The notes under the pieces are model-generated. The model was not told the DNA's origin and searched no databases. It was given only the letters and a program-made list of their open reading frames with translations. Below are positions 48,546-56,507 of a stretch of 64,000 nucleotides of DNA, piece after piece. The position numbers were made by a program, and so were the translations under genes. The stretch comes from Fibrobacterota bacterium (GTDB taxonomy: Bacteria; Fibrobacterota; Chitinivibrionia; Chitinivibrionales; FEN-1185): assembly GCA_003165595.1 (NCBI GenBank), contig PLWQ01000018.1, positions 119,393-183,392 on the forward strand. The letters run 5' to 3'. Every line of letters begins with the position of its first letter. The stretch's first letter is position 1.

Positions 48546-49481
48546 ATGCTTAGCACCTCCTGGAAAATCCTGCTGCTTATCGCTTGCGCCACCATGGCGA
48601 GTCAAAGAGCAAACGCCGCTTCCTGCGCCTTCCCCGTGGCCGCGCAGTTCACCGAGGACATGATAACGTTGTCGTGGGGAGACGTGCGGGACGCACACGC
48701 CTACAACGTCTATGCCGACTGCGGAAACGGGTTTGTCAAGGCCAATTTCGCCCCTATAGCCGTTCGCAACCGGTTCAGCTTTCTCTGGATCGACTCGGCG
48801 GGCAAGAAAGAACGGGTGGTAAAAGGAAACCGGGTCACGTGCCGGGTTGTTCCCCTGCTGGCCTCGGTATCGTCGAAGAACGACACGGTTTTCTCCGAAG
48901 GGCCGGCGGGCTGCAGCGTGCAAAACGATTACTTCAGGGGATTTTCCGGCGTTCTTTCCGACTCGGCGTTTTCGAAGATCCTTGAGCCTCGGCAGCGGTG
49001 CAAGAAGATCTTCGCGACCGCCGTGTCGGTTGCCGGCGCCGCGTTCCGGGCGGGGTACGCACGGCCGGCCCGATCCGTGTTTGCGCTTTATAAATCGAGA
49101 ATCGACCCGAAAGACGAAGGCGCCTGCGTTCCCTTTTCCACCATAGTGGCGAAATACTTCACAAAGCGGGGCATCACGTGCTACCGGGCCCAGGGATTAT
49201 TTGTGGGGTCGTTCCACAGCTTTAATCTGGTGGTCGTCGACAGCGTGGAATATATACTCGACTTCACCGCCGACCAGTATGTTCCGCAAAGCTCTCCGGT
49301 GTTCATGCCGCGCGATTACTGTTTTGCGGATTCATGCGGGGCGCCGACGTCGCACCCGGCGGGCACGTTCACGGCGTTCTACCGTATCGACAAGGTGTTC
49401 ACCGCGGACCAGATCGCGTTTGCCGAAACGCCCAAAGCGCGTGAGTACCAGCAGGCGCTCGACAGCCTGGAACGGCAGTAA
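48546..49481 (+). CDS. Exported protein with a possible papain-like/transglutaminase Cys-His-Asp domain
   Basis: 311 residues with a signal peptide (1-25). Residues 35-95 look like a fibronectin-III-type strand unit (ITLSWGDVRDAHAYNVYADC). The C-terminal half has GACVPFSTIVAKYFTKRGI, GSFHSFNLVVVD and YILDFTADQYVP. A Cys at a helix start, a His before a strand and an Asp in the next strand is the order of the papain-like/transglutaminase catalytic triad. If active, it would be a periplasmic or secreted amidase, protease or deamidase. The assignment rests on motif order only. Confidence 0.6.
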   Translation: MLSTSWKILLLIACATMASQRANAASCAFPVAAQFTEDMITLSWGDVRDAHAYNVYADCGNGFVKANFAPIAVRNRFSFLWIDSAGKKERVVKGNRVTCRVVPLLASVSSKNDTVFSEGPAGCSVQNDYFRGFSGVLSDSAFSKILEPRQRCKKIFATAVSVAGAAFRAGYARPARSVFALYKSRIDPKDEGACVPFSTIVAKYFTKRGITCYRAQGLFVGSFHSFNLVVVDSVEYILDFTADQYVPQSSPVFMPRDYCFADSCGAPTSHPAGTFTAFYRIDKVFTADQIAFAETPKAREYQQALDSLERQ

Positions 49482-49494
49482 CGGACGCGGCGCT

Positions 49495-50715
49495 TCACTC
49501 CCGGCTTGTCTGCTTTGTCAATTGATCCGCGGATTGGGAAAGCGCTTGCAGCAGCGCCGATCCCAGAATCGATTTCGAAAACTGCGGGTCCTTGTCGCTA
49601 AAGGTCATTCTGGCGATTTTCTGCCACGAATTGTCCTTGGTGTTGCCGCCCCGCATATCGCCCGTGAACTCATTGTCGAGCACGACCTTCTTCTCCGCCA
49701 CGTTTATCATCTGCACCGAGATGCGCACGCGAGCCAGGAAGAACTCACGATACTCGTCGGCCGTGGCCGCAATTTCGGCGTGCTGAACGACGTCGAAATC
49801 CTGTATTTCTCCGGTCACCACGAATTTCGCCTTTGCCTTTTCGCCGAACGCAAGCGGGTCGATATTCGGCGTATCGGCGAACTCCGCCGTACAGGCAGCG
49901 TGCTGCAGCCGTTCCCCGAGCATCCGCGGAATTCCCGAAGTGATGTTCCAGGGGCCGGCATACTTCGAGGAGTTAACAAAAGGCAAAATAAGCATCTTCT
50001 GTTTCAGGCTTCCGGTGAGAATCTCGTGGTCGCGTCCGGCACGCGCGAGCTGCGAGGTCATCTGCTGGTCCACCACGTCGATCGGAACCCAGGTTTTGAG
50101 GGCCATGATATCGTCCGAGAGCACGGGTTTGGGAACGATCGGGTCGCTTCTCATGTCTACGGTTGTCTTGAAACCGGCGCTCAAGTATGTCGAGACGTTT
50201 TTGAGAATGTTTCTTACCATTATCGTACCGGTGATCACCTCCACGGTGCTGCTGCCGCTCTTGTTGTCCACCGAAACCGACAGCGACGTTCCGCGAAGCG
50301 ACACGACGGCGGTGGGGGTGTATATTTTGACGTCATACGATTTTGTGAAGGTTTTGGGAAGGATTTCCTTGAGCACAAAGAACACCGCGCCGTAGAACAC
50401 CGTGATATGCCGCGAAATGATGTTTGTCTCGCCGCCGCTGTAGAAGGCGAGGAGGATCTGCGTATTCTCGTGCAGGAACGAAGCGCTGCCGTCGGACCAG
50501 GTGAGGCGGGCAAATGACTTCTCGCCGGCGCGCACGTAATCGTTGTTGCGCACATTGTCGCCTTTCGCGAGTTTGGTCCATACCTGGCCTCCCGCGCGCT
50601 GCACCTCCACTTTTCCCACCAGGGAGTCTGCGGTGGCATAGGAATCGGCCGGAGCCGCGGCGCAGGCCCATGCCGCAAGCACAATAACGCCAAGAAACAT
50701 GAGTTCTTTACGCAT
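49495..50715 (-). CDS. Exported FecR-domain protein with TolB/CsgG-like C-terminal domain
   Basis: 406 residues from ATG 50715 (AAAGGAC upstream). A signal peptide (1-20) is followed by a FecR domain: SLVGKVEVQRAGGQVWTKLAKGD, RLTWSDGSASFLHENTQI, IYTPTAVVSLRGTSLSVSV. The second half (from about 235) begins KMLILPFVNSSKYAGPWNITSG and contains AKFVVTGEIQDFDV, like lipoprotein-type TolB N-terminal/CsgG domains. Signal-dependent FecR proteins of the TonB type have a cytoplasmic N-terminal helix, which is absent here, so a structural surface role is more likely. Convergent with the papain-like gene, with 13 bases between stops. Confidence 0.78.
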   Translation of the reverse strand: MRKELMFLGVIVLAAWACAAAPADSYATADSLVGKVEVQRAGGQVWTKLAKGDNVRNNDYVRAGEKSFARLTWSDGSASFLHENTQILLAFYSGGETNIISRHITVFYGAVFFVLKEILPKTFTKSYDVKIYTPTAVVSLRGTSLSVSVDNKSGSSTVEVITGTIMVRNILKNVSTYLSAGFKTTVDMRSDPIVPKPVLSDDIMALKTWVPIDVVDQQMTSQLARAGRDHEILTGSLKQKMLILPFVNSSKYAGPWNITSGIPRMLGERLQHAACTAEFADTPNIDPLAFGEKAKAKFVVTGEIQDFDVVQHAEIAATADEYREFFLARVRISVQMINVAEKKVVLDNEFTGDMRGGNTKDNSWQKIARMTFSDKDPQFSKSILGSALLQALSQSADQLTKQTSRE

Positions 50716-50973
50716 CGGGAAAGTCCTTTCGAAAGCTATGCATGGCAGATGAGGCATGAGTAAATCGCGACTCACAGATTATACACCCTTAACCGGGTTG
50801 ATTTCAAGGTTGTTGCCGAAGAGATTGAGGTTGAAACAAAGTTACCCATGGGCGCCCAACTCTTGCATGGAGTCTTTTCTTTCCCGGGTTTTTCTAACAA
50901 ATAGCTTGAGTTCCCGCCATTTTATCAACGATTTTATCATCACCCGCAAACCAGCAACAAATCGGAGGCAGAT

Positions 50974-52809
50974 ATGAAAATAACGCTTCGCAGCGCGACA
51001 ACAACCGGGGGACGCCGCATGGCCGGGGCGCGGAGCCTGTGGCGCGCCAACGGCATGAAGGAAGAACAATTCGGGAAACCGATTATTGCAATAGTCAATT
51101 CGTTCACCCAGTTCGTTCCTGGGCACGTACATCTTCACGACATCGGGCAGCGCATCAAGGCAATCATCGAGGCGCAGGGCTGCTTCGCCGCCGAGTTCAA
51201 TACTATTGCGATCGACGACGGAATTGCCATGGGCCACAACGGTATGCTGTATTCGCTGCCGTCGCGCGAGCTTATCGCCGATAGCGTGGAATACATGATG
51301 AACGCGCACATGGCCGACGCCATGATCTGCATTTCCAACTGCGACAAGATCACGCCCGGCATGATGATGGCCGCGATGCGGCTCAACGTGCCCGCGCTGT
51401 TCGTATCGGGCGGACCCATGGAGGCGGGTACGTGGAAGGGAAGGAAATACGACCTCATCGACGCCATGGTGATGTCGGCCGACGCGGCTGTTCCGGATGC
51501 GGACATACGGGAGATCGAATTCGCGGCGTGCCCGTCCTGCGGATCGTGCTCGGGGCTGTTTACCGCAAACTCCATGAATTGCCTCAACGAGGCCCTGGGA
51601 ATCGCGCTGCCGGGCAACGGCACCATCGTTGCCACGCACAAAAACAGGATGCGCCTGTTTGAGAGCGCGGCAAAGCGGATTGTTGAGATGACAAACGCAT
51701 ACTACGAAAAAGGCGACGAATCGGTGTTGCCCCTTTCGATCGCCACTCGTGCCGCTTTTGTCAATGCGATGAGCCTCGACATCGCCATGGGCGGCTCCAC
51801 CAACACCGTGCTGCACCTGCTGGCGGTTGCACATTCGGCCGGCGTCAGGTTCGGCATGAAAGACATCGACGCGCTCTCCAGGAAGATCCCGGTGCTGTGC
51901 AAGGTGGCGCCCAGTTCCCAATACCATGTTGAGGATGTCAACCGTGCCGGCGGCATCATGGGAATTCTTGGTGAGCTCGACCGTGCCGGGCTCATAGACA
52001 CGGCCGTGCACCATGCGGCCGGGAAAGACCTTGCCGAGGTGATCGCGCACAACGATATCCGGAGCGGTCGTGTTACCACGGTTGCGATTGAGAACTACCA
52101 GAGCGCGCCGGGCGGGGTGCCGCGAAACCTGGTGCTGGGCTCGCAGGACGCACATTACTCCGAACTCGACAGGGATCGCGAGCGCGGATGCATTCGCAGC
52201 GCAAAAACGCCGTACAGCAGGGACGGCGGGCTTGCCGTCCTTTTTGGAAACATCGCCAGGAACGGATGCGTGGTAAAGACCGCGGGCGTTGACGAATCGA
52301 TTTTCACCTTTAGCGGACCGGCCAAGGTGTTTCACTCGCAGGAACAGGCTTCCGATGGAATCCTCGGAGGGAAAATCAAAGCAGGCGACGTCGTCGTGAT
52401 TATTTTCGAAGGCCCCAAAGGCGGGCCGGGTATGCAGGAAATGCTGTATCCCACCTCGTACATCAAGTCGATGCACCTGGGAGCGAAATGCGCGCTCATT
52501 ACCGACGGAAGGTTCTCCGGCGGGACTTCCGGCTTGTCAATAGGCCACGTGTCGCCCGAGGCCGCCTCGGGCGGCGAGATCGGGTTGCTCAAGAACGGCG
52601 ATATTATTGAGATCGATATTCCCCGGCGCAAGATCAACGTGAAGCTGTCCGCTGTGGAACTTGCAAACCGGCGCAAGGTCGAATTGAAAAAGGGGAAGAG
52701 CGCGTTCAAGCCGAAGCGGAAACGGATCATCTCGGAGGCGCTCAGGGCGTATGCGCTGTTCACAACGTCGGCCGACAGGGGCGCGGTGAGGGAGCTGCCG
52801 AAGGAGTGA
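50974..52809 (+). CDS. ilvD: Dihydroxy-acid dehydratase
   Basis: 611 residues, the usual length. Iron-sulfur and catalytic segments are intact: [43 protein letters not shown], and [26 protein letters not shown] with the active-site Ser/Gly loop. It converts 2,3-dihydroxy-isovalerate and 2,3-dihydroxy-3-methylvalerate to 2-keto acids in valine, isoleucine, leucine and pantothenate synthesis. It has a good ribosome-binding site (CGGAGG). It stands alone; no ilvB, ilvC or leu gene is in the window, and no leader-peptide attenuator is visible. Confidence 0.96.
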   Translation: MKITLRSATTTGGRRMAGARSLWRANGMKEEQFGKPIIAIVNSFTQFVPGHVHLHDIGQRIKAIIEAQGCFAAEFNTIAIDDGIAMGHNGMLYSLPSRELIADSVEYMMNAHMADAMICISNCDKITPGMMMAAMRLNVPALFVSGGPMEAGTWKGRKYDLIDAMVMSADAAVPDADIREIEFAACPSCGSCSGLFTANSMNCLNEALGIALPGNGTIVATHKNRMRLFESAAKRIVEMTNAYYEKGDESVLPLSIATRAAFVNAMSLDIAMGGSTNTVLHLLAVAHSAGVRFGMKDIDALSRKIPVLCKVAPSSQYHVEDVNRAGGIMGILGELDRAGLIDTAVHHAAGKDLAEVIAHNDIRSGRVTTVAIENYQSAPGGVPRNLVLGSQDAHYSELDRDRERGCIRSAKTPYSRDGGLAVLFGNIARNGCVVKTAGVDESIFTFSGPAKVFHSQEQASDGILGGKIKAGDVVVIIFEGPKGGPGMQEMLYPTSYIKSMHLGAKCALITDGRFSGGTSGLSIGHVSPEAASGGEIGLLKNGDIIEIDIPRRKINVKLSAVELANRRKVELKKGKSAFKPKRKRIISEALRAYALFTTSADRGAVRELPKE

Positions 52810-52869
52810 GATAGGTTCAAGACAAAGAAGTCGAAGACTCCCTTCAATCCCGATGGGGCTGTGCGGTGC

Positions 52870-52898
52870 TTGATTTTCCTGGCGGCCGGGTGTATTAT
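52870..52898 (+). promoter_or_regulatory. Promoter of the vapBC module
   Basis: TTGATT at 52,870-52,875 and TATTAT at 52,893-52,898 are separated by 17 bases, about 40 bases before the antitoxin start. The palindrome at 52,902 overlaps the expected transcription start. Confidence 0.65.
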
Positions 52899-52901
52899 TA
52901 A

Positions 52902-52922
52902 TGATGTCATTTGCTGACATCA
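52902..52922. promoter_or_regulatory. Likely VapB operator palindrome
   Basis: TGATGTCA and TGACATCA form a perfect 8-base inverted repeat with a 5-base centre, four bases after the -10 box and just before the ribosome-binding site GGAGG. The position suits autorepression by the antitoxin-toxin complex. Confidence 0.65.
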
Positions 52923-52935
52923 ATGGAGGCACAAG

Positions 52936-53187
52936 ATGAATCAACTCACCCTTCGTCATCTGCCGAAGAACACCGAAAGCCTTCTGCGAACGGCGGCGAA
53001 GAAAAGCGGCAAGAGTCTCAATAAGACCGCTATCGACCTGCTGAACAAATCGCTGGGATTGTCCGACTCGTCCAGAAAAAAACGTTCGTTCGCCGGGTGT
53101 TCGGGGACATGGTCAAAAGAAGAAGTGGATGAATTCAACTGCAACACCAAGGTGTTTGAAACGATCGATCCGGATATGTGGAAATGA
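52936..53187 (+). CDS. vapB: VapB-type antitoxin
   Basis: 83 residues. The N-terminus (LTLRHLPKNTESLLRTAAKKSGKSLNKTAIDLLNKSL) is a ribbon-helix-helix DNA-binding domain of the FitA/VapB kind. The C-terminal half, with WSKEEVDEF and a negatively charged end, would wrap the toxin. The stop overlaps the toxin start by four bases. The operator and promoter upstream support autoregulation. Confidence 0.87.
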   Translation: MNQLTLRHLPKNTESLLRTAAKKSGKSLNKTAIDLLNKSLGLSDSSRKKRSFAGCSGTWSKEEVDEFNCNTKVFETIDPDMWK

Positions 53188-53576
53188 AGATCTGTCTTGA
53201 CACGAACGCCTACACGGAAGTCCGACGCGGTTCGAACAGAGAGGCAATGCGTTTACTTGAAGAGGCCGAAGCGGTCTATGTCCCGTCCATAGTCGTTGGT
53301 GAATTATTTGCCGGTTTCTACCAAGGAAGCCACACGCAACGTAATCTGGCGGAGCTCTCGGACTTCTTTGAAATCCCCGGTGTGGAATTCATTTCTCCCA
53401 CGATTCCTATCTGTGAACGCTACGGTTTGCTCGTAGCGGAGTTGCGCCGGAAAGGAAGGCCTATCCCCACCAACGATATCTGGATCGCGGCGGCCGCTTT
53501 GGAAACCGGATCGAGGCTCTTGTCATATGATAAACACTTCAATGCTATTCAGGGACTAATAGTTTACAGACCCTGA
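53184..53576 (+). CDS. vapC: VapC-type PIN-domain RNase toxin
   Basis: 130 residues from ATG 53184. The four acidic metal ligands of PIN domains are present: Asp in CLDTNAY, Glu in VVGELFAG, Asp in PTNDIWIAA and Asp in SYDKHF. Such toxins cut tRNA or rRNA at single sites when freed from VapB. The module looks intact, in contrast with the MNT-HEPN scar at 14.5 kb. Confidence 0.9.
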   Translation: MKICLDTNAYTEVRRGSNREAMRLLEEAEAVYVPSIVVGELFAGFYQGSHTQRNLAELSDFFEIPGVEFISPTIPICERYGLLVAELRRKGRPIPTNDIWIAAAALETGSRLLSYDKHFNAIQGLIVYRP

Positions 53577-53626
53577 TGTCGCTTTGAAATGCACGATTGC
53601 AGAACAGCAATGAGAACGGATGCACC

Positions 53627-54280
53627 ATGACCCCTTCCGCTAAGCAGTATCTCGATGAGTGCCTCACCTCCTATCCTGCGCTCAATGCGTGCCAGGACGC
53701 CATCGTTCGCGCGTTCGGCCTGCTTGTCACCTGCTTTACAAACGGCGGCAAGGTGCTTGCCTGCGGCAACGGAGGAAGCGCGGCCGACGCCGACCACATC
53801 GTGGGCGAAATGATGAACAAGTTCGCGCTCAAGCGCCATTTGAGGAATGAGGATACCGACAGAATCAGGCGCAGCGCGCTCTTGCTCAACGATAAACAGT
53901 TCCTTCTGAGCCACCTCCAGCGACAGCTTCCGGCCATATCCCTTTCCGCGCATTCTCCGCTTGTTACCGCCATTGCCAACGACGAAGACGCGGAGATGAT
54001 ATTTGCCCAGCAGGTGTTCGGCTACGGCAGGGAAGGGGACATTCTCATCGCGCTGTCCACGTCGGGAAATTCGAAAAACGTCGTCCGCGCGATTGCCGTG
54101 GCAAAGATATTCGGGCTCAAGGTGGTTTGCCTCACGGGAAGATCCGGGGGAACGATCAATGCCCTCGGGTGCGACGCCCTCATTTGCGTGCCCGGGGACG
54201 TCACCTATAAAGTCCAGCAGCTCCACCAGCCGGTGTACCATTGTTTGTGCGGGATGGTGGAGGCCGAATTGTTCGGATAA
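53627..54280 (+). CDS. SIS-domain sugar-phosphate isomerase, GmhA-like
   Basis: 217 residues from ATG 53627. CGNGGSAADADHIVGEMMNKF closely follows the sedoheptulose-7-phosphate isomerase pattern GNGGSAADAQH-x2-GE. Further matches are VTAIANDEDAEMIFAQQV, GDILIALSTSGNSKNVVRAI and a C-terminal His (VQQLHQPVYH). A short insertion near 70-95 (RNEDTDRIRRSALLLNDKQF) makes it longer than the usual 190-200. It would feed heptose synthesis for lipopolysaccharide or S-layer glycans. No other heptose gene is close. Confidence 0.82.
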   Translation: MTPSAKQYLDECLTSYPALNACQDAIVRAFGLLVTCFTNGGKVLACGNGGSAADADHIVGEMMNKFALKRHLRNEDTDRIRRSALLLNDKQFLLSHLQRQLPAISLSAHSPLVTAIANDEDAEMIFAQQVFGYGREGDILIALSTSGNSKNVVRAIAVAKIFGLKVVCLTGRSGGTINALGCDALICVPGDVTYKVQQLHQPVYHCLCGMVEAELFG

Positions 54281-54348
54281 CACCGCGCCCGCATCCTTTG
54301 CGAACTCTGTTTTCCCCGCCTCCTACGTTCCATTCCGATGCTGTTTCT

Positions 54349-54378
54349 TTGACCGGCCCCCTTCGCCAATGATATAAT
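54349..54378 (+). promoter_or_regulatory. Promoter of the Ser/Thr kinase gene
   Basis: TTGACC at 54,349 and consensus TATAAT at 54,373-54,378 with 18-base spacing, giving a leader of about 30 bases before the ATG at 54,417. Confidence 0.7.
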
Positions 54379-54416
54379 AATGTGTTGTCCGTTTATCATG
54401 CCTGGATCGAAGCAAA

Positions 54417-55556
54417 ATGCCCGACACGCCAACAAAAATCGGCCGGTACAACATTGTCAAGCTGCTTGGCAGCGGCGCAATGGGCAAGGTATATCTCGCT
54501 CACGATCCCGTCCTGGGGCGCAATCTTGCCCTCAAGACCATTGCAATCGATCCGCGGGTGCAGAGCCAGACGCGGGAAGAGTACCTGGCGCGCTTTGCCG
54601 CAGAGGCAAAGGCATCGGCAAGGCTCGATCATCCGTCAATTGTGCAGACCTACGACGCTGGCCAGGAAAACGGCGAACCGTGGATCGCCTTCCAGGTGGT
54701 GGACGGTGAAAGCCTCGAAGCGATTCTCGCGGTGCGCGGAAGACTCACCATACGCCGGTCAATCCTCTTTACGGTCGATATCGCGTCCGCGCTCCAGCAC
54801 GCGCACGGATGGAATATTATCCACCGGGACGTGAAACCCGCCAACATTCTCGTTGAAAGCCGTACCGGCATTGCCAAGCTCGCCGATTTCGGCATCGCGC
54901 AGGCGCCGTGGTCGGCGCCGGTTGCGGATGGTTCCATGATGGGCTCGCCGGGCTATATGTCGCCGGAACAAATTGACGGAAAAGAAGTCGACCAGCGGAG
55001 CGACCTGTTTTCTCTGGGCATCGTGTTGTACCAGATGGTTTCGGGGCGCCACCCGTTCCTGCGCGACACGATGAACGCGACTATCGACGCTACGTGCCGC
55101 GGCGGTTACAAGCCGCTTCGCGACCTCGTGCCCGAGGTCCCCCGCCAGCTCGACGCCGCGGTTCGGCGCTGCCTGTTTGCAAATATCAAGATGCGAATGC
55201 GCACCGCAGCGGAGCTGGTGGACATCCTGAGGCCGCTGGCGCCGGACGTTGTCCGGGACCACGCCGGCCGTCCTAAGTCGTTCGCCACAACGCACGTTAT
55301 TGTCGGAAGCAGGGCTTCGGGCACCGACCAGGGAAAAACGGCGCTGCTGGGCAACGTTTTCTACCGGCTTAAGATCATGCGATGGTATTCCGCGGGCCTG
55401 GATGCGGTGAGGAAACGATTCGCCATCCTGATGGGACGCAATGAATTGTTCACCGGGGAAGCGCTTGAGGATGCGGCGGGGATGTTCAAGACCTTGTTGA
55501 GGAGGTTGGAGAGATGGGCAAGGGAAATTGGGGAACGGTTTCGGGGGAAGGAATAG
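54417..55556 (+). CDS. Eukaryotic-type serine/threonine protein kinase
   Basis: 379 residues. The kinase domain spans about 8-275 with GSGAMGKVYLAHD (glycine loop), LALKTIAID (ATP lysine), FAAEAKASARLDHPSIV (helix C Glu), IIHRDVKPANILV (catalytic loop), DFGIA, GSPGYMSPEQ and DLFSLGIVLYQMVSG, so it should be active. The remaining 100 residues are basic and amphipathic, without a transmembrane helix or PASTA domain, which makes it a cytosolic kinase. Its targets are unknown. It has its own promoter. Confidence 0.9.
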   Translation: MPDTPTKIGRYNIVKLLGSGAMGKVYLAHDPVLGRNLALKTIAIDPRVQSQTREEYLARFAAEAKASARLDHPSIVQTYDAGQENGEPWIAFQVVDGESLEAILAVRGRLTIRRSILFTVDIASALQHAHGWNIIHRDVKPANILVESRTGIAKLADFGIAQAPWSAPVADGSMMGSPGYMSPEQIDGKEVDQRSDLFSLGIVLYQMVSGRHPFLRDTMNATIDATCRGGYKPLRDLVPEVPRQLDAAVRRCLFANIKMRMRTAAELVDILRPLAPDVVRDHAGRPKSFATTHVIVGSRASGTDQGKTALLGNVFYRLKIMRWYSAGLDAVRKRFAILMGRNELFTGEALEDAAGMFKTLLRRLERWAREIGERFRGKE

Positions 55557-55573
55557 GGTTTTCCCGCTGTCAT

Positions 55574-55755
55574 ACCTCACCCCGGCCGCCACCCCTCTCG
55601 GCCGTCACCACCTCACCCCGCCGCTTTGCGGCACCCCTCTCCTTTGCAAGGAGAGGGGAATGACTTATTACTTCAACGAATATTGCAAAATGGAATTGGC
55701 CGTCTTTGGTCCTGCCCCCTTCTCCTTGGTAAGGAGAAGGGATGGGGATGAGGTG
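55574..55755. repeat. Left repeat block of the DUF559 unit
   Basis: It contains one full copy of an 85-90-base repeat (55,574-55,660: ACCTCACCCCGGCCGCCACC ... CCCCTCTCCTTTGCAAGGAG) and, after an unrelated spacer, a partial copy (55,715-55,755: CCCTTCTCCTTGGTAAGGAG ... GGGATGAGGTGC). The same repeat, in the same orientation, follows the gene at 56,173. The inner CCCCTCTCC/GGAGAGGGG is palindromic. Confidence 0.8.
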
Positions 55756-55781
55756 CTTACTGTGAAAGAAGAATAACTGCC

Positions 55782-56159
55782 ATGACAACAACCATCTTCA
55801 ACAAAACCATTATGAAAGGCAGACGACGCGAGCTGCGCAAAAAGCAAACACCTCAGGAAAAGAGGTTGTGGGATTTTGTTCGCGGGCGTCAACTTGGAGG
55901 CGCAAAATTCAGAAGGCAATACAGCGTCGGCGGTTTTGTGCTGGATTTCTACTGTCCGGAATTGAGGCTGGCTGTGGAAATTGACGGGCCAATTCATTGT
56001 TTCCGGAAAAGATATGACAGGTACAGGCAATCTGCTATTGAAGGAATGAGGATCGGCTTTTTGCGGTTCACAAATACTGAAATTGAATGTGATTTTGGTC
56101 TTGTCACAGAAAAAATCAAGTCGGAAGCGGAAAGACTTCGTTCGACGCGCAACACTTAA
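55782..56159 (+). CDS. DUF559 endonuclease-fold protein
   Basis: 125 residues. ELRKKQTPQEKRLWDFVRGRQLGGAKFRRQ, GGFVLDFYCPELRLAVEIDG, YDRYRQSAIEGMRIGFLRFTN are the family hallmarks. The Asp of VLDFYC and the Glu of VEIDG with following residues match the metal-binding core of Vsr/restriction-type nucleases. Enzymatic activity of DUF559 proteins is not settled. ATG 55782 is used; ATG 55812 is possible. The gene lies alone between direct repeats, as a cargo gene would. Confidence 0.88.
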   Translation: MTTTIFNKTIMKGRRRELRKKQTPQEKRLWDFVRGRQLGGAKFRRQYSVGGFVLDFYCPELRLAVEIDGPIHCFRKRYDRYRQSAIEGMRIGFLRFTNTEIECDFGLVTEKIKSEAERLRSTRNT

Positions 56160-56172
56160 CCGTCGCTTTCGC

Positions 56173-56273
56173 ACCTCACCCCGGCCGCCACCCCTCTCAG
56201 CCGTCACCACCTCACCCCGCCGCTTTGCGGCGCCCCTCTCCTTTGCAAGGAGAAGGGTTGGGGATGAGGTGCA
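56173..56273. repeat. Right repeat block of the DUF559 unit
   Basis: A near-identical copy of the left 85-90-base repeat, starting ACCTCACCCCGGCCGCCACC and continuing through the CTTTGCAAGGAGAAGGG palindrome to GGGGATGAGGTGC. The last part matches the partial left copy at 55,715, so the right block looks like a fusion of both left pieces without the spacer. Confidence 0.8.
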
Positions 56274-56377
56274 ACCCGCCCGCCAACCCAACCATTAACC
56301 CGTCCAACCTGCAATCCCGGGAAACCGAACCGCCTGCAGTCATGCTGGCCCGATTATTAGTCGTTTAATGTTTGTCC

Positions 56378-56406
56378 TTGAAAAAACCTTCCTTTGTCCA
56401 TATAAT
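56378..56406 (+). promoter_or_regulatory. Promoter of the giant surface protein gene
   Basis: TTGAAA at 56,378-56,383 and consensus TATAAT at 56,401-56,406, with the ideal spacing of 17. The leader would be about 95 bases. Confidence 0.75.
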
Positions 56407-56444
56407 AGATATGTTGTGTGCACAGGTCTCATCCGAAGGACTTT

Positions 56445-56484
56445 CCGGGCAATCCGCCGTAAAGGGTTTTTCGTGTTTGCCCGG
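56445..56484 (+). promoter_or_regulatory. Stem in the leader of the giant gene
   Basis: CCGGGCAA and TTGCCCGG can close a 24-base internal segment rich in T. It lies 24 bases before the ATG. It could influence translation or transcript stability; it does not match a riboswitch class I know. No clear ribosome-binding site precedes the ATG. Confidence 0.35.
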
Positions 56485-56507
56485 TGTTGATTATTATAAG
56501 TAAAGTT

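Noticed and set aside
56406-56507. Cyclic-di-GMP riboswitch in the leader of the giant surface protein
   Set aside because: The conserved core motifs of either class are absent; only one long-range stem is visible.
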